From positions 1 through 19,154 of the forward strand of contig NZ_CAMLHF010000099.1 in NCBI RefSeq assembly GCF_946479715.1: 19,154 bases of DNA, written 5' to 3'. The translations under genes and the position numbers were made by a program. Of this stretch, positions 1-7,446 are shown piece after piece. The stretch is from an uncultured Pedobacter sp. Lineage in GTDB: Bacteria; Bacteroidota; Bacteroidia; Sphingobacteriales; Sphingobacteriaceae. Below the pieces are notes generated by a model. It saw only the letters and a program-made list of their open reading frames with translations, made no database searches and was not told the DNA's origin. The stretch's first letter is position 1. Each line of letters starts with the position of its first letter.

Positions 1-453
1 GTTTATTTGGGCGTTCTGAATTGACGCAGTAATGTCTATCTGATCTAAACTGTCACCAAAAGCAAATTCTCTTCTGTCTGCATTTTTCTCTTCACCAATA
101 CCTGATATATTAGTGTTGTGGTTGCCCTTCCCAGCTTTTTTTAATTGACCAAATATCTCTTCAAGGGCCGATTTACGTATGGTTTGTTCTGTTTTAGCGG
201 TTATACTTAAGTCGCCATTTGCCGGGTTCTCTTTCAAATAACCTTTTTCCTTAAGGTCATCAATAAAATCGCCCATCCCATATTCATTATTTGTGAACTT
301 GTATTTCTTGTCCAGCTCGTTCATCCAGGCCAATGCCTCCCCGGCATCGCCTGCCGTATAATTCAATAGCTGGGTGAAAAGCTTAAGCAATTCATCAAAG
401 CCACCTTTCGGTAAATCATCGGGTTGGAAATTAGAAAAATGGAAACCTCTCAT
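1..453 (-). CDS. VWA-type protein, N-terminal part only (truncated by window edge)
   Basis: Open reading frame with ATG at 453 running leftward off the window, 151 codons visible and no stop. The visible protein starts MRGFHFSNFQPDDLP and contains LLNYTAGDAGEALAWMNELD, YGMGDFIDDLKEKGY and, near the cut, FGDSLDQIDITASIQNAQ. From memory, this layout matches the N-terminal region of bacterial proteins whose C-terminal half is a von Willebrand factor A domain, often encoded beside a magnesium-chelatase-like AAA+ ATPase. The VWA domain and its MIDAS motif would lie beyond the left edge and cannot be seen. An upstream ATG at 460 is followed at once by a stop, which supports the start at 453. The protein looks cytoplasmic, with no signal peptide. 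The family assignment is by recall of motif style and is moderately sure. Confidence 0.6.
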   Translation of the reverse strand, partial: MRGFHFSNFQPDDLPKGGFDELLKLFTQLLNYTAGDAGEALAWMNELDKKYKFTNNEYGMGDFIDDLKEKGYLKENPANGDLSITAKTEQTIRKSALEEIFGQLKKAGKGNHNTNISGIGEEKNADRREFAFGDSLDQIDITASIQNAQIN

Positions 454-541
454 ATATTCATTATAAACGAATTATCGAAGGTAAAAGTTTGAGGTGTTAA
501 TAATGTTATCCAGTTGTAAAAATACCTCACACAGAGAAGTT

Positions 542-566
542 GCGGCAGCCTATTTAGGGCTGCCGT
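542..566 (-). terminator. Hairpin overlapping the stop of the second Cupin_8 gene
   Basis: CGGCAGCC (543-550) pairs with GGCTGCCG (558-565) around a 7-nt loop. The stem includes the last codons and the stop (550-552) of the leftward gene. There is no run of T after it on the minus strand, so it may terminate weakly or protect the mRNA 3' end rather than act as a classical intrinsic terminator. Confidence 0.45.
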
Positions 567-1431
567 TTGCTAATGCTCTCTCAGCTCTTTTTATTGCCAG
601 GCGTTCTCTCCATTTAGCGTAAGGAGCTTTAAATGCCATTTTTAAAATACTATCAACACCTCCTTTAATAGCAAGGTTAAATACACTCTGGGCCTTTCTG
701 GTAATTGAAGCATCCCATGCTCTTAAACTTAATGAAAAAGAGCCGTCAAGATATTTCATCCAATGCCACATACCTGTAGGCATAAACAGAGTGTCGCCGT
801 GTTCAAGAAAAACTTCATAACCTTCAACTCCCTTAAGTGCAGGGAATTTCTCGAAATCAGGATTGGCTACGTCATAATCTTCTAATGCATAGGTTGCATT
901 AGGGATACAGTACAAGCGCTTTTTCCATTTATTATCAAAAAGGATAATGTGTTTTCTTCCGCCAAAGTGGGTATGGAAAAGGTGAGGTAAATCTATATCG
1001 TAATGTAAAAAGGTAACAGAGTTCGATCCTCCAAAAAACATTGCAGGCATGCTTTCAATAAAGCCCCCCATTAAATCTTTAGGAATAACAATATCATTTA
1101 CCAGGTTAGGAACATGTTTAAACAGGTTGAAAAAAAAGATTCTCAGTTCTGTTGGTTTGGACGTAATAAGATCAAGGTAATCTCCAAATTTCATCTCCGC
1201 TACAGATGCATTAATCGGTTTTGACGGATCTGCTTTAGAATTGTCCATCAAACTAACCTTTAGATCTCCTCCTATTTCTTTTAAATAGTCGGTTGTCCAC
1301 TTTTCTCTTGCCGGCCATGTTTTAGTAAGTCCTTTAATGATTAAAGGACGTCTGGCATCTAAATAATTTTTTTTAAAATCAGCGGGGCTGATGCTCTCAA
1401 CGGTATCTACCGGCTTTAAAATAAAACTCAT
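550..1431 (-). CDS. Cupin_8/JmjC-type Fe(II)/2-oxoglutarate-dependent oxygenase (copy 2 of a tandem pair)
   Basis: 293-aa soluble protein of the Cupin_8 (JmjC-like, FIH-type) family, whose characterised members hydroxylate protein side chains using Fe(II), O2 and 2-oxoglutarate. The iron-binding triad is visible: H143 and D145 in FLHYDID, and the distal H223 in PTGMWHWMKY. K160 in GGRKHIILF falls where FIH has the lysine that binds the 2-oxoglutarate carboxylate. The N-terminal RRPLIIKGLTKTWPA (27-41) is the usual entry to this fold. It is a close paralogue of the gene at 1605-2486, with identical triad numbering; both lie on the same strand 173 nt apart, so they probably arose by tandem duplication and may be co-transcribed. 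The family is clear; the substrate is unknown. Confidence 0.88.
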   Translation of the reverse strand: MSFILKPVDTVESISPADFKKNYLDARRPLIIKGLTKTWPAREKWTTDYLKEIGGDLKVSLMDNSKADPSKPINASVAEMKFGDYLDLITSKPTELRIFFFNLFKHVPNLVNDIVIPKDLMGGFIESMPAMFFGGSNSVTFLHYDIDLPHLFHTHFGGRKHIILFDNKWKKRLYCIPNATYALEDYDVANPDFEKFPALKGVEGYEVFLEHGDTLFMPTGMWHWMKYLDGSFSLSLRAWDASITRKAQSVFNLAIKGGVDSILKMAFKAPYAKWRERLAIKRAERALANGSPK

Positions 1432-1532
1432 AAGTTTTAATGATAAGATACTTGTTAACGGCGAAATGCCTGTTTACCGACCTTATTTAGAACAAACTTA
1501 GATAAAAAAATCCTTCTCTTCATAACGTCATT

Positions 1533-1592
1533 CTTAATTTATTTCATAAGCAGGATTTATTATTTCATAGCTGCTCTTCCAAATAAATTAAG
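1533..1592. repeat. Inverted repeat between the tandem Cupin_8 genes
   Basis: CTTAATTTATTT (1533-1544) and AAATAAATTAAG (1581-1592) are perfect 12-bp complements. A shorter pair, AGCAG (1549-1553) and CTGCT (1571-1575), is nested inside. On the leftward transcript this would be a long AU-rich stem between the first and second oxygenase genes. It could damp read-through or set relative expression, but AT-rich repeats of this sort also arise by chance. Confidence 0.35.
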
Positions 1593-1604
1593 ATTAGATC
1601 ATTA

Positions 1605-2486
1605 TTAATAGGGTTGCTGACTGGCAAGTGCTCTGTTTGCTCGTTTGATAGCCAGATTTTCTTTCCAGGTCATGTACTTCTCTCTGAAATTAGCTTTCAT
1701 AAAATCATCAAACTTACGCTGAAGGGTAAGATTGTATAAACTTTTAGCCTTAACGAATAATGATTTATCCCATGCTCTTAAGCTAATAGAGAAAGACCCG
1801 TCAAGGTATTTCATCCAATGCCAGTAACCTGTGGGCATAAATAAGGTGTCGCCATGTTCCAAAAATGCCTCAACGCCTTTAACACCTTCCAGCGCCGGAA
1901 ATTTATCAAAGTCTGGCTTTTCAACATCATAGTCCTCCAATGCATAAGTAGCATATGGGATTTGATAAAGACGCTCTTTCCATTTGTTTTCAAAAAGGAT
2001 CACATGTTTGCGGCCATTAAAGTGGGTATGAAAAATATGAGCAAGATCTATATCGTAATGCAAAAAAGTAACTGAACCTTTTCCACCAAAAAACATGTTT
2101 GGGTAGCTGTCCAGAAAACCGCCCATCAATTCTTTTGGTGTACGATAGTCCTCCAGTAGTTTAGGGGCTTGTTTAATGGGGTCAAACAAGAAAATGCGCA
2201 GATCCGTAGGTGTGTTTCTAATTAACTCTATATAGTCTGCAAACTTCATTTCAGCCGCCGATGCATTAATTGGTTTTGAAGGATCAGCTTTAGAGCTGTC
2301 ATATAATGGAACAGTCCTATCGCCGACAACAGATTTCATGTAGTCTAAATTCCACTTACCATATGCAGGCCAAGCCTTCGACATATTTTTTATAATTAGT
2401 GGTTTGCGGGCGTTCAAGTAGTTCTTTTCGAATTCCTCTTTGGAAATATCATTAACGATATCGATTGGTGATAAGTCAAACTTCAT
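1605..2486 (-). CDS. Cupin_8/JmjC-type Fe(II)/2-oxoglutarate-dependent oxygenase (copy 1 of a tandem pair)
   Basis: 293-aa paralogue of the gene at 550-1431 and the first of the pair to be transcribed. It keeps the full metal triad H143, D145 (FLHYDID) and H223 (PTGYWHWMKY), plus K160 in FNGRKHVILF as the likely 2-oxoglutarate ligand. The central 130-240 region is nearly the same in both copies, whereas the stretch around residues 98-118 and the C-terminal tail differ; these are the places where substrate specificity might have diverged. There is no signal peptide, so it should act in the cytoplasm. The start ATG at 2486 gives the same N-terminal extent as the paralogue. The target (protein, peptide or small molecule) cannot be read from the sequence. 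Confidence 0.88.
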   Translation of the reverse strand: MKFDLSPIDIVNDISKEEFEKNYLNARKPLIIKNMSKAWPAYGKWNLDYMKSVVGDRTVPLYDSSKADPSKPINASAAEMKFADYIELIRNTPTDLRIFLFDPIKQAPKLLEDYRTPKELMGGFLDSYPNMFFGGKGSVTFLHYDIDLAHIFHTHFNGRKHVILFENKWKERLYQIPYATYALEDYDVEKPDFDKFPALEGVKGVEAFLEHGDTLFMPTGYWHWMKYLDGSFSISLRAWDKSLFVKAKSLYNLTLQRKFDDFMKANFREKYMTWKENLAIKRANRALASQQPY

Positions 2487-2556
2487 GTTAATTCAATATT
2501 AAGACAAAGCAAAATTATAGAAAAACGATAGTGAAGGGAATTGATGATATTAAAAA

Positions 2557-2610
2557 TTAAAAAAACCTGACAAAACAAAAAAGCTGGTGCTTTTTAATTA
2601 CACCAGCCAT
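2557..2610 (-). terminator. Terminator-like hairpin upstream of the Cupin_8 pair; possible attenuator or small-RNA end
   Basis: Read on the minus strand, GCTGGTG (2601-2607) pairs with CACCAGC (2583-2589) over an 11-nt loop and is followed by TTTTTTGTTTTG, the form of an intrinsic terminator pointing left. No annotated leftward gene ends here: it lies about 100 nt upstream of the Cupin_8 start and between divergent genes. It would therefore end either a short leader (attenuation of the oxygenase genes) or an independent small RNA. A 17-codon frame (ATG at 2608-2610, stop at 2557-2559) coincides exactly with the hairpin and has a purine-rich stretch upstream, but it may be fortuitous. Confidence 0.5.
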
Positions 2611-2731
2611 ATTGATCACCACCCTAAAGTCTTAGTCGAATGAAATTTTCAACGCTTTAACTACATATACGATCAAATTTTAATAACGGATTTCTCTATT
2701 TCATAATAAGTTTATATGCTGATTAATCTTT

Positions 2732-2761
2732 TTGACGTTTTAATTGTCATACCAATATAAT
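2732..2761 (+). promoter_or_regulatory. Possible promoter for the DUF1800-DUF1501 operon
   Basis: TTGACG (2732-2737) and TATAAT (2756-2761) are separated by 18 nt, and the start codon is at 2776. This matches the general sigma-70 pattern but not the Bacteroidota consensus (TTTG and TAnnTTTG), and it leaves only a very short leader. An AAGG (2767-2770) just before the ATG could act as a ribosome-binding site. Confidence 0.25.
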
Positions 2762-2775
2762 CCAACAAGGCAATT

Positions 2776-4662
2776 ATGAAAACATCAATTAAGATCCTCT
2801 TCTCTTTTGTATTTGTTTTGTTCTTTATCACGCTATGCTCTTCTTTTCAAAAGGGACCAGGTGCTGTAAAATTGAAATTTCCTTACAGGCAAGCAGGACT
2901 AAGTGAACGACAGGCCGCGGAACACCTGTTAAGCAGATTTACTTATGGCCCTAAGACTGGAGACGTAGATCGTGTTCTGAAAATAGGTTTGGAGAAATGG
3001 TTTATGCAACAGCTGGAAGGCGACTTACAGGATGAAGAGCTTGATAAAATGTTAACCCAATTTGACGATATCAATTTAAGTAATACTGATGTTGAGAATA
3101 AATATCCCAGATCAGCAAGAGTATTGCGTATGGCGATTAAAGATGGATCTATAGATAAGGATTCGGTGAATAAAGGAAATCAGGCAGCATATAAAAAGCA
3201 GATTAAAGATTATATGGAAATGAACGGACTAAAGCCCCAGCAAGAGCTATATCGTCAGTTTATTAACCAGAAAATTTTAAGAGCGGCTTATACGAACAAT
3301 CAGTTACGTGAGTTGCTTACCGATTTTTGGTTCAATCACTTTAATGTTTCTTTAACCAAAAACCAATGCGCTTCATTTGTTCCTGCTTTTGAACGGGATG
3401 TGGTGAGACCCAATGTAACTGGCAAGTTCAACGACTTGCTGTTGGCTACGGCTAAGTCTCCTGCAATGCTTATCTATCTGGATAATTTTAGTAGCAGCGG
3501 GCAGCCTATTACAACAACCAGAAAGGATTCTGTACAAACAAAAGGTGGCAATAAGATTAGGAAAGCTCAGGCTAAAAAGAAACAGGGGGGGCTGAATGAA
3601 AATTATGCCCGTGAAGTAATGGAATTGCATACACTTGGCGTGGATGGCGGGTATACTCAGACTGACGTAACGCAGGCAGCAAAGGTATTAACCGGCTGGA
3701 CTATTGCTCCAATGGGTGAAGATGGATATGGTGCGGGAATGAAGAAATTGATAGATAATATAGGAGAGGCGAATCTGGAGAAAAGAGGCTTTGTACATCA
3801 GGGAGATTTTTTATTTGTACCTACCCGACATGATAATGGAGAGAAAACAGTGCTTGGTAAGCGATTCCCCGGGAATGGTGGGTATGAGGAAGGCGTAGCT
3901 CTATTAACCATGCTTGCCCATCATCCTTCTACTGCAAAGTTCATCTCAAAAAAGATTGCAACAAGATTTGTGAGTGATCAACCATCTCCACAGCTCATAG
4001 ATAGAATGGCAAAAACATTTAGTAAAACAGATGGAGATATAAAACAGGTAATGATCACTATGGTTTCTTCTCCAGAGTTCTGGAAGGTTGATGCTTTAAG
4101 GGAAAAAACAAAGTCTCCATTTGAACTGGCTATTAGCGCAGTACGAAGTTTAGATGCTCAAATTACACAACCATATCAGTTGTTTAGCTGGATCAATAAA
4201 ATGGGACAAAAGATGTACTATTATCAGGCGCCAACAGGATTTCCAGATAGGGGCCAATATTGGATTAACACCGGAGCATTATTAAATCGAATGAATTTTG
4301 GTTTGGCACTTGCTTCACAGCGCATTCCAGGAATAAAGGTTGATTTGGCCGCTCTAAACAACAATCATGAACCCGAAAGTGCTGAGGCAGCTTTAACAAC
4401 ATACAGCAAGATCATTATGCCCGAACGGAATCTTGATGCTACCATAAAGCGATTGAAGCCTATGCTTAAGGATCCTGATTTAAATAAAAAAGTAGAAATA
4501 GCTGCTGAGAAAACAACTCCTTTAACATCGAATGTTGACAACACCGAAGCTATGGGAGGCATTAAAAAGAGTAGAACAATTAAAAAAGAAGATACGAAGA
4601 ATTCAGAATTAGCTCAGGTAGTAGGTGTAATTCTTGGTTCTCCGGAATTCCAGCGTAAATAG
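2776..4662 (+). CDS. Exported DUF1800 domain-containing protein
   Basis: 628-aa protein with an N-terminal signal sequence (MKTSIKILFSFVFVLFFITL, cleavage probably near SSFQK) and a DUF1800 domain over most of the rest. Family hallmarks visible are AAEHLLSRFTYGP (48-60), GLEKWFMQQL, the segment LRELLTDFWFNHFNVS, and NYAREVMELHTLGVDGGYTQ followed by AKVLTGWTI. DUF1800 proteins have no established biochemical role, but their genes very often precede a DUF1501 gene, as here: the next start is 16 nt after this stop. That supports a shared exported complex or pathway. A Lys-rich stretch (residues about 252-271) and a variable C-terminal part (about 520-610) look like linkers. The family is certain and the function unknown. 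Confidence 0.9.
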   Translation: MKTSIKILFSFVFVLFFITLCSSFQKGPGAVKLKFPYRQAGLSERQAAEHLLSRFTYGPKTGDVDRVLKIGLEKWFMQQLEGDLQDEELDKMLTQFDDINLSNTDVENKYPRSARVLRMAIKDGSIDKDSVNKGNQAAYKKQIKDYMEMNGLKPQQELYRQFINQKILRAAYTNNQLRELLTDFWFNHFNVSLTKNQCASFVPAFERDVVRPNVTGKFNDLLLATAKSPAMLIYLDNFSSSGQPITTTRKDSVQTKGGNKIRKAQAKKKQGGLNENYAREVMELHTLGVDGGYTQTDVTQAAKVLTGWTIAPMGEDGYGAGMKKLIDNIGEANLEKRGFVHQGDFLFVPTRHDNGEKTVLGKRFPGNGGYEEGVALLTMLAHHPSTAKFISKKIATRFVSDQPSPQLIDRMAKTFSKTDGDIKQVMITMVSSPEFWKVDALREKTKSPFELAISAVRSLDAQITQPYQLFSWINKMGQKMYYYQAPTGFPDRGQYWINTGALLNRMNFGLALASQRIPGIKVDLAALNNNHEPESAEAALTTYSKIIMPERNLDATIKRLKPMLKDPDLNKKVEIAAEKTTPLTSNVDNTEAMGGIKKSRTIKKEDTKNSELAQVVGVILGSPEFQRK

Positions 4663-4678
4663 ATTTAAAATAACTATT

Positions 4679-5944
4679 ATGACATCAAGAAGGGGATTTT
4701 TAAAAGCGGGAGGCCTTGCTTTATTTGGAATAGGAATGGGTGGAGTGCCAGGTTTTCTCACCGATGCTGTTGCTGGAATAAAGCAACCTGGCCTTTTTGA
4801 AAGAAGGAAAACACTCGTTTGCATTTTTCAGCGGGGAGCTATGGATGGGTTAATGGCAGTAACCCCTTTCACAGATGAATATTTAAAAACGGCAAGACCC
4901 TCCCTGTTTATGTCCGCTGCTAAAACTTCTGCAAATAAACCGTTAATAGATTTGGATGGCCGTTTTGGATTACACCCTTCAATGAGTGCTTTTGAACAGG
5001 TATTCAGAGAAAAAAGAATGGGAATAGTACATGGTATTGGTTCTCCAAATAATACACGCTCTCATTTCGATGCACAGGATTACATGGAATCAGGTACACC
5101 TTTTAAAAAGAGCACAGAAAGTGGATGGTTAAACAGAGCCGTTGGTTTGCTTGGACATGATGGAGGAACACCACTCAGAGGGGTTAGCTTAACTTCATCT
5201 TTGCCAAGATCTTTTTATGGCAATAATCCAGCGGTAGCCATTAGCAGTCTGCGAGATTTTAACATTCAAATGAGAGGCAATGTTAACGGCACAAACATGG
5301 CTGCAAAAAGCTTTGAAGATCTTTATGATCAAACTTCCTCTGGTCTATTAAAGGAAACTGGGAAAGAGAGCTTTGAAGCTATAAAAATGCTTCAAAAAAC
5401 AGATGTAAAAAATTATAAACCTACTAACGGAGCTGCATATCCCAACTCGGCTTTAGGAAATTCTTTAAAGCAGATTGCGCAGCTAATCAAAATGAATGTA
5501 GGAATGGAGGTTGCATTTGCTGAATCAGGAGGGTGGGATACTCACTTTAACCAGGGAAGAGAAACTGGAATCTTTGCAAGAAATGTAAATGATCTTAGTG
5601 AAAGTATCATGGCTTTTTGGACAGACATAGATACCCTACAAGATGACGTAACGGTTATGACCATGACTGAGTTTGGCCGAACAGTAAAACAAAACGGAAC
5701 CGGAGGGACAGATCATGGCAGGGCTTCCTGCAACTTTATTCTTGGAAATGGAGTAAAGGGAGGATTAGTACATGGTATTGTAAATCCCCTTGCAATTGAA
5801 AACCTTGAGGACGGAAGAGATCTTGCTGTTACTACAGATTTTAGAGCTGTGTTTAGCGAGGTTGCCGATAAGCATTTAAGAATTAATAATGATAAAGTGC
5901 TGTTCCCAGACTGGACTGGCTCAAAAATAGGAGTGATGAGTTAA
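4679..5944 (+). CDS. Tat-exported DUF1501 domain-containing protein
   Basis: 421 aa from the ATG at 4679. An in-frame upstream start at 4634 exists but overlaps the DUF1800 gene and would put 15 residues in front of the export signal. From 4679 the protein begins MTSRRGFLKAGG, a classical twin-arginine signal (S3-R4-R5-x-F7-L8-K9), followed by a hydrophobic stretch to about residue 32. DUF1501 belongs to the alkaline phosphatase/sulfatase-like superfamily. Recognisable motifs are FQRGAMDGL (50-58), SGGWDTHF (283-290), MTEFGRT (329-335) and GGTDHG (342-347); the Asp and His residues there are the likely metal site. It is folded before export and probably works outside the cytoplasm with the DUF1800 partner. 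The reaction is unknown. Confidence 0.9.
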   Translation: MTSRRGFLKAGGLALFGIGMGGVPGFLTDAVAGIKQPGLFERRKTLVCIFQRGAMDGLMAVTPFTDEYLKTARPSLFMSAAKTSANKPLIDLDGRFGLHPSMSAFEQVFREKRMGIVHGIGSPNNTRSHFDAQDYMESGTPFKKSTESGWLNRAVGLLGHDGGTPLRGVSLTSSLPRSFYGNNPAVAISSLRDFNIQMRGNVNGTNMAAKSFEDLYDQTSSGLLKETGKESFEAIKMLQKTDVKNYKPTNGAAYPNSALGNSLKQIAQLIKMNVGMEVAFAESGGWDTHFNQGRETGIFARNVNDLSESIMAFWTDIDTLQDDVTVMTMTEFGRTVKQNGTGGTDHGRASCNFILGNGVKGGLVHGIVNPLAIENLEDGRDLAVTTDFRAVFSEVADKHLRINNDKVLFPDWTGSKIGVMS

Positions 5945-5979
5945 TAAGGGTGTTTAAAACTTAATTTAAACACCCTTAT
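5944..5979. terminator. Bidirectional hairpin between convergent genes
   Basis: A perfect 14-bp stem (ATAAGGGTGTTTAA at 5944-5957 with its complement at 5966-5979) has an 8-nt loop. It starts on the last base of the DUF1501 stop codon and ends 5 nt before the stop of the leftward DUF3472 gene, so it can serve both transcripts. The T-tracts on either side are weak. Confidence 0.65.
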
Positions 5980-5984
5980 AGGCC

Positions 5985-7304
5985 TTAAGGCAGTTTTTTA
6001 AAATCAATTTCAGGATGTTCTTTTCCAGATGGTTTCCTTTGTAAAGGAGTTTTTATCGGAGTGAAATCATTAAAAAAGCCACAATTCTTTAAAAAGAATG
6101 ACGAATCTTCTGTTCCTCCTGCATAATCCTTCCTATAATTCTCTCTTGCGGTGGCATCAGCTGTAAATGTTGCTGCGGTAACTTCATGCCAATTACCTTC
6201 AGAATCAATGGCCCATTGATTTTTATATTTTGCTTTGCGGGATTGATCGCCTGTTGAAGGGGAGAAGTTTTCTAAGAAAGAGTGGAGTCCTTTTAAATAC
6301 TCACCAGATTTTGGACGTTCAAAGCTGGCCACAAGTTGCCAGTTTCCTTTTTCCAAATCCTTAAAATAGGCAGTATATATCGTCGTTTTTTTGTCTTTAT
6401 TAGGTTGTGCTCTTATTAAAAAGGCATAACTTTTTCCGGCCTTCCATGGATAAAACATATAGCTCTGGCCACCAGAACCTTCATTGCCAAATTCACCTGT
6501 TTTTGTTGCGCCTCCCTTTTTAAGCAATACAACCTTCATGCTGTCGGGAATAGATTTAGGGTCGTCAGTAGAGAATGGGCTCCAGATAGAAAATAATACT
6601 CTGCGCTCTGTAGGTGAATTTACCTGCATCCCAAAATATCCGCCACTAAAGCCATTCGACATAAAGTATGTGCCCAATTTATCTTCACCTATCGGAACCT
6701 GAATTTCATTATAAAACCATTCCGTATTGTTTTCTGCTTCAACAGGTATTTTGTAACCCAAATGTACAGAGGGGCCTCTGTGACCCCAGTAAAAGTAATT
6801 GCCTTCATCGTTTTTAACATAGGCTGCATCTTTTAGCAGTTCCTGGCTGCCGCTTACGATTAAATCAGATACCTCTGCAAAAAAACTTCCTGTTTTGGAG
6901 AGTCCTTTTAGTTCTATCTTTACATATCCAGGACGTTTAATCGTAATACTTCCTATTTTAACAACAGCAGAGCCAAGATTACCTACTTCTTTTACAAGAG
7001 TAGTGCCCTCTGCAGTGAGACTTATTTTACTTTTCCCCTCTGGGACGCTCAATTTTAGAGAAATTTCTGCCTCTCCTGCAGATTCCGTTCTAAAGTATAC
7101 GGTAATTACATCGCTAGCAGCTGACCAATTGGCTATACCTTCCTTTTTAATGCTGGCTGTGGAGTTCTCGTTTACCCATCCATTCCCGCCAAGCGGTATG
7201 GTAATGGTTTCAGGTTCTGTGCTATTTTGGGTTTTTGCCAGGCAAGCTGTGCCAAGTAAAAACTGAAATGCAAGCAGAAACAGGGTGTTTCTTTTCATGT
7301 TCAT
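5985..7304 (-). CDS. Exported DUF5077 + DUF3472 domain protein
   Basis: 439 aa with an N-terminal signal sequence (about 1-23, NTLFLLAFQFLLGTACLA). The cysteine at 21 follows GTA, which is not a standard lipobox, so signal peptidase I cleavage is more likely than lipidation. Residues about 33-155 fit DUF5077 (IPLGGNGWVNE start, beta-rich, carbohydrate-binding-like). Residues from about 165 fit DUF3472 (NYFYWGHRGPSVHLGY). This two-domain layout is common in Bacteroidota proteins found near glycan-degradation genes. It is divergent from the beta-galactosidase at 7447 and shares with it a palindromic operator-like site, which suggests joint control and a role in polysaccharide use outside the cytoplasm. 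ATG at 7304 and ATG at 7298 are both possible starts. The enzymatic or binding role is not established. Confidence 0.82.
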   Translation of the reverse strand: MNMKRNTLFLLAFQFLLGTACLAKTQNSTEPETITIPLGGNGWVNENSTASIKKEGIANWSAASDVITVYFRTESAGEAEISLKLSVPEGKSKISLTAEGTTLVKEVGNLGSAVVKIGSITIKRPGYVKIELKGLSKTGSFFAEVSDLIVSGSQELLKDAAYVKNDEGNYFYWGHRGPSVHLGYKIPVEAENNTEWFYNEIQVPIGEDKLGTYFMSNGFSGGYFGMQVNSPTERRVLFSIWSPFSTDDPKSIPDSMKVVLLKKGGATKTGEFGNEGSGGQSYMFYPWKAGKSYAFLIRAQPNKDKKTTIYTAYFKDLEKGNWQLVASFERPKSGEYLKGLHSFLENFSPSTGDQSRKAKYKNQWAIDSEGNWHEVTAATFTADATARENYRKDYAGGTEDSSFFLKNCGFFNDFTPIKTPLQRKPSGKEHPEIDFKKLP

Positions 7305-7343
7305 TTATGTGTGGTTTGTGTTATAAATTAAATGTATGAAAAG

Positions 7344-7377
7344 CATAATTAAAATGTTAAACTAAATTTAAGTCAAA
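7344..7377 (-). promoter_or_regulatory. Candidate Bacteroidota-type promoter for the DUF5077-DUF3472 gene
   Basis: On the minus strand TTTG (complement of 7374-7377) is followed after 22 nt by TAATTATG (complement of 7344-7351), one mismatch from the Bacteroidota -7 element TAnnTTTG. The spacer is slightly longer than usual. The TTTG is one arm of the palindrome at 7374-7383. Confidence 0.35.
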
Positions 7378-7383
7378 CGTTTG
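7374..7383. promoter_or_regulatory. Palindromic operator-like site CAAACGTTTG in the divergent promoter region
   Basis: A perfect 10-bp palindrome centred on CG, of the type bound by LacI-family repressors. It lies between the divergent DUF3472 and beta-galactosidase genes, about 70 nt and 63 nt from their starts. Its two arms contain TTTG on opposite strands, which could be the -33 elements of both promoters. A longer copy (12 bp) sits downstream of the beta-galactosidase gene at 10688-10699. No cognate regulator is in the window. Confidence 0.5.
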
Positions 7384-7409
7384 CGCTAATGTTTTAGCCA
7401 AAATATAAT
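7380..7409 (+). promoter_or_regulatory. Candidate promoter for the beta-galactosidase gene
   Basis: TTTG (7380-7383) is followed after 20 nt by TATAAT (7404-7409), a spacing typical of Bacteroidota -33/-7 promoters although the -7 box does not end in TTTG. It leaves a leader of about 30 nt before the ATG at 7447. Its -33 box overlaps the palindrome, so a bound repressor would block it. Confidence 0.35.
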
Positions 7410-7446
7410 TAGGTTCGAAGGTGGATAATACAATCTAAGACTACAA

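Noticed and set aside
3373..3630. 85-codon leftward frame inside the DUF1800 gene
   Set aside because: Antisense to conserved DUF1800 sequence with no supporting motif.
4634..4678. Upstream ATG for the DUF1501 protein
   Set aside because: It overlaps the DUF1800 gene and would bury the twin-arginine signal 15 residues inside.
6895..7266. 123-codon rightward frame opposite the DUF5077-DUF3472 gene
   Set aside because: Fully antisense to the signal peptide and DUF5077 region; low-complexity hydrophobic translation typical of a shadow frame.
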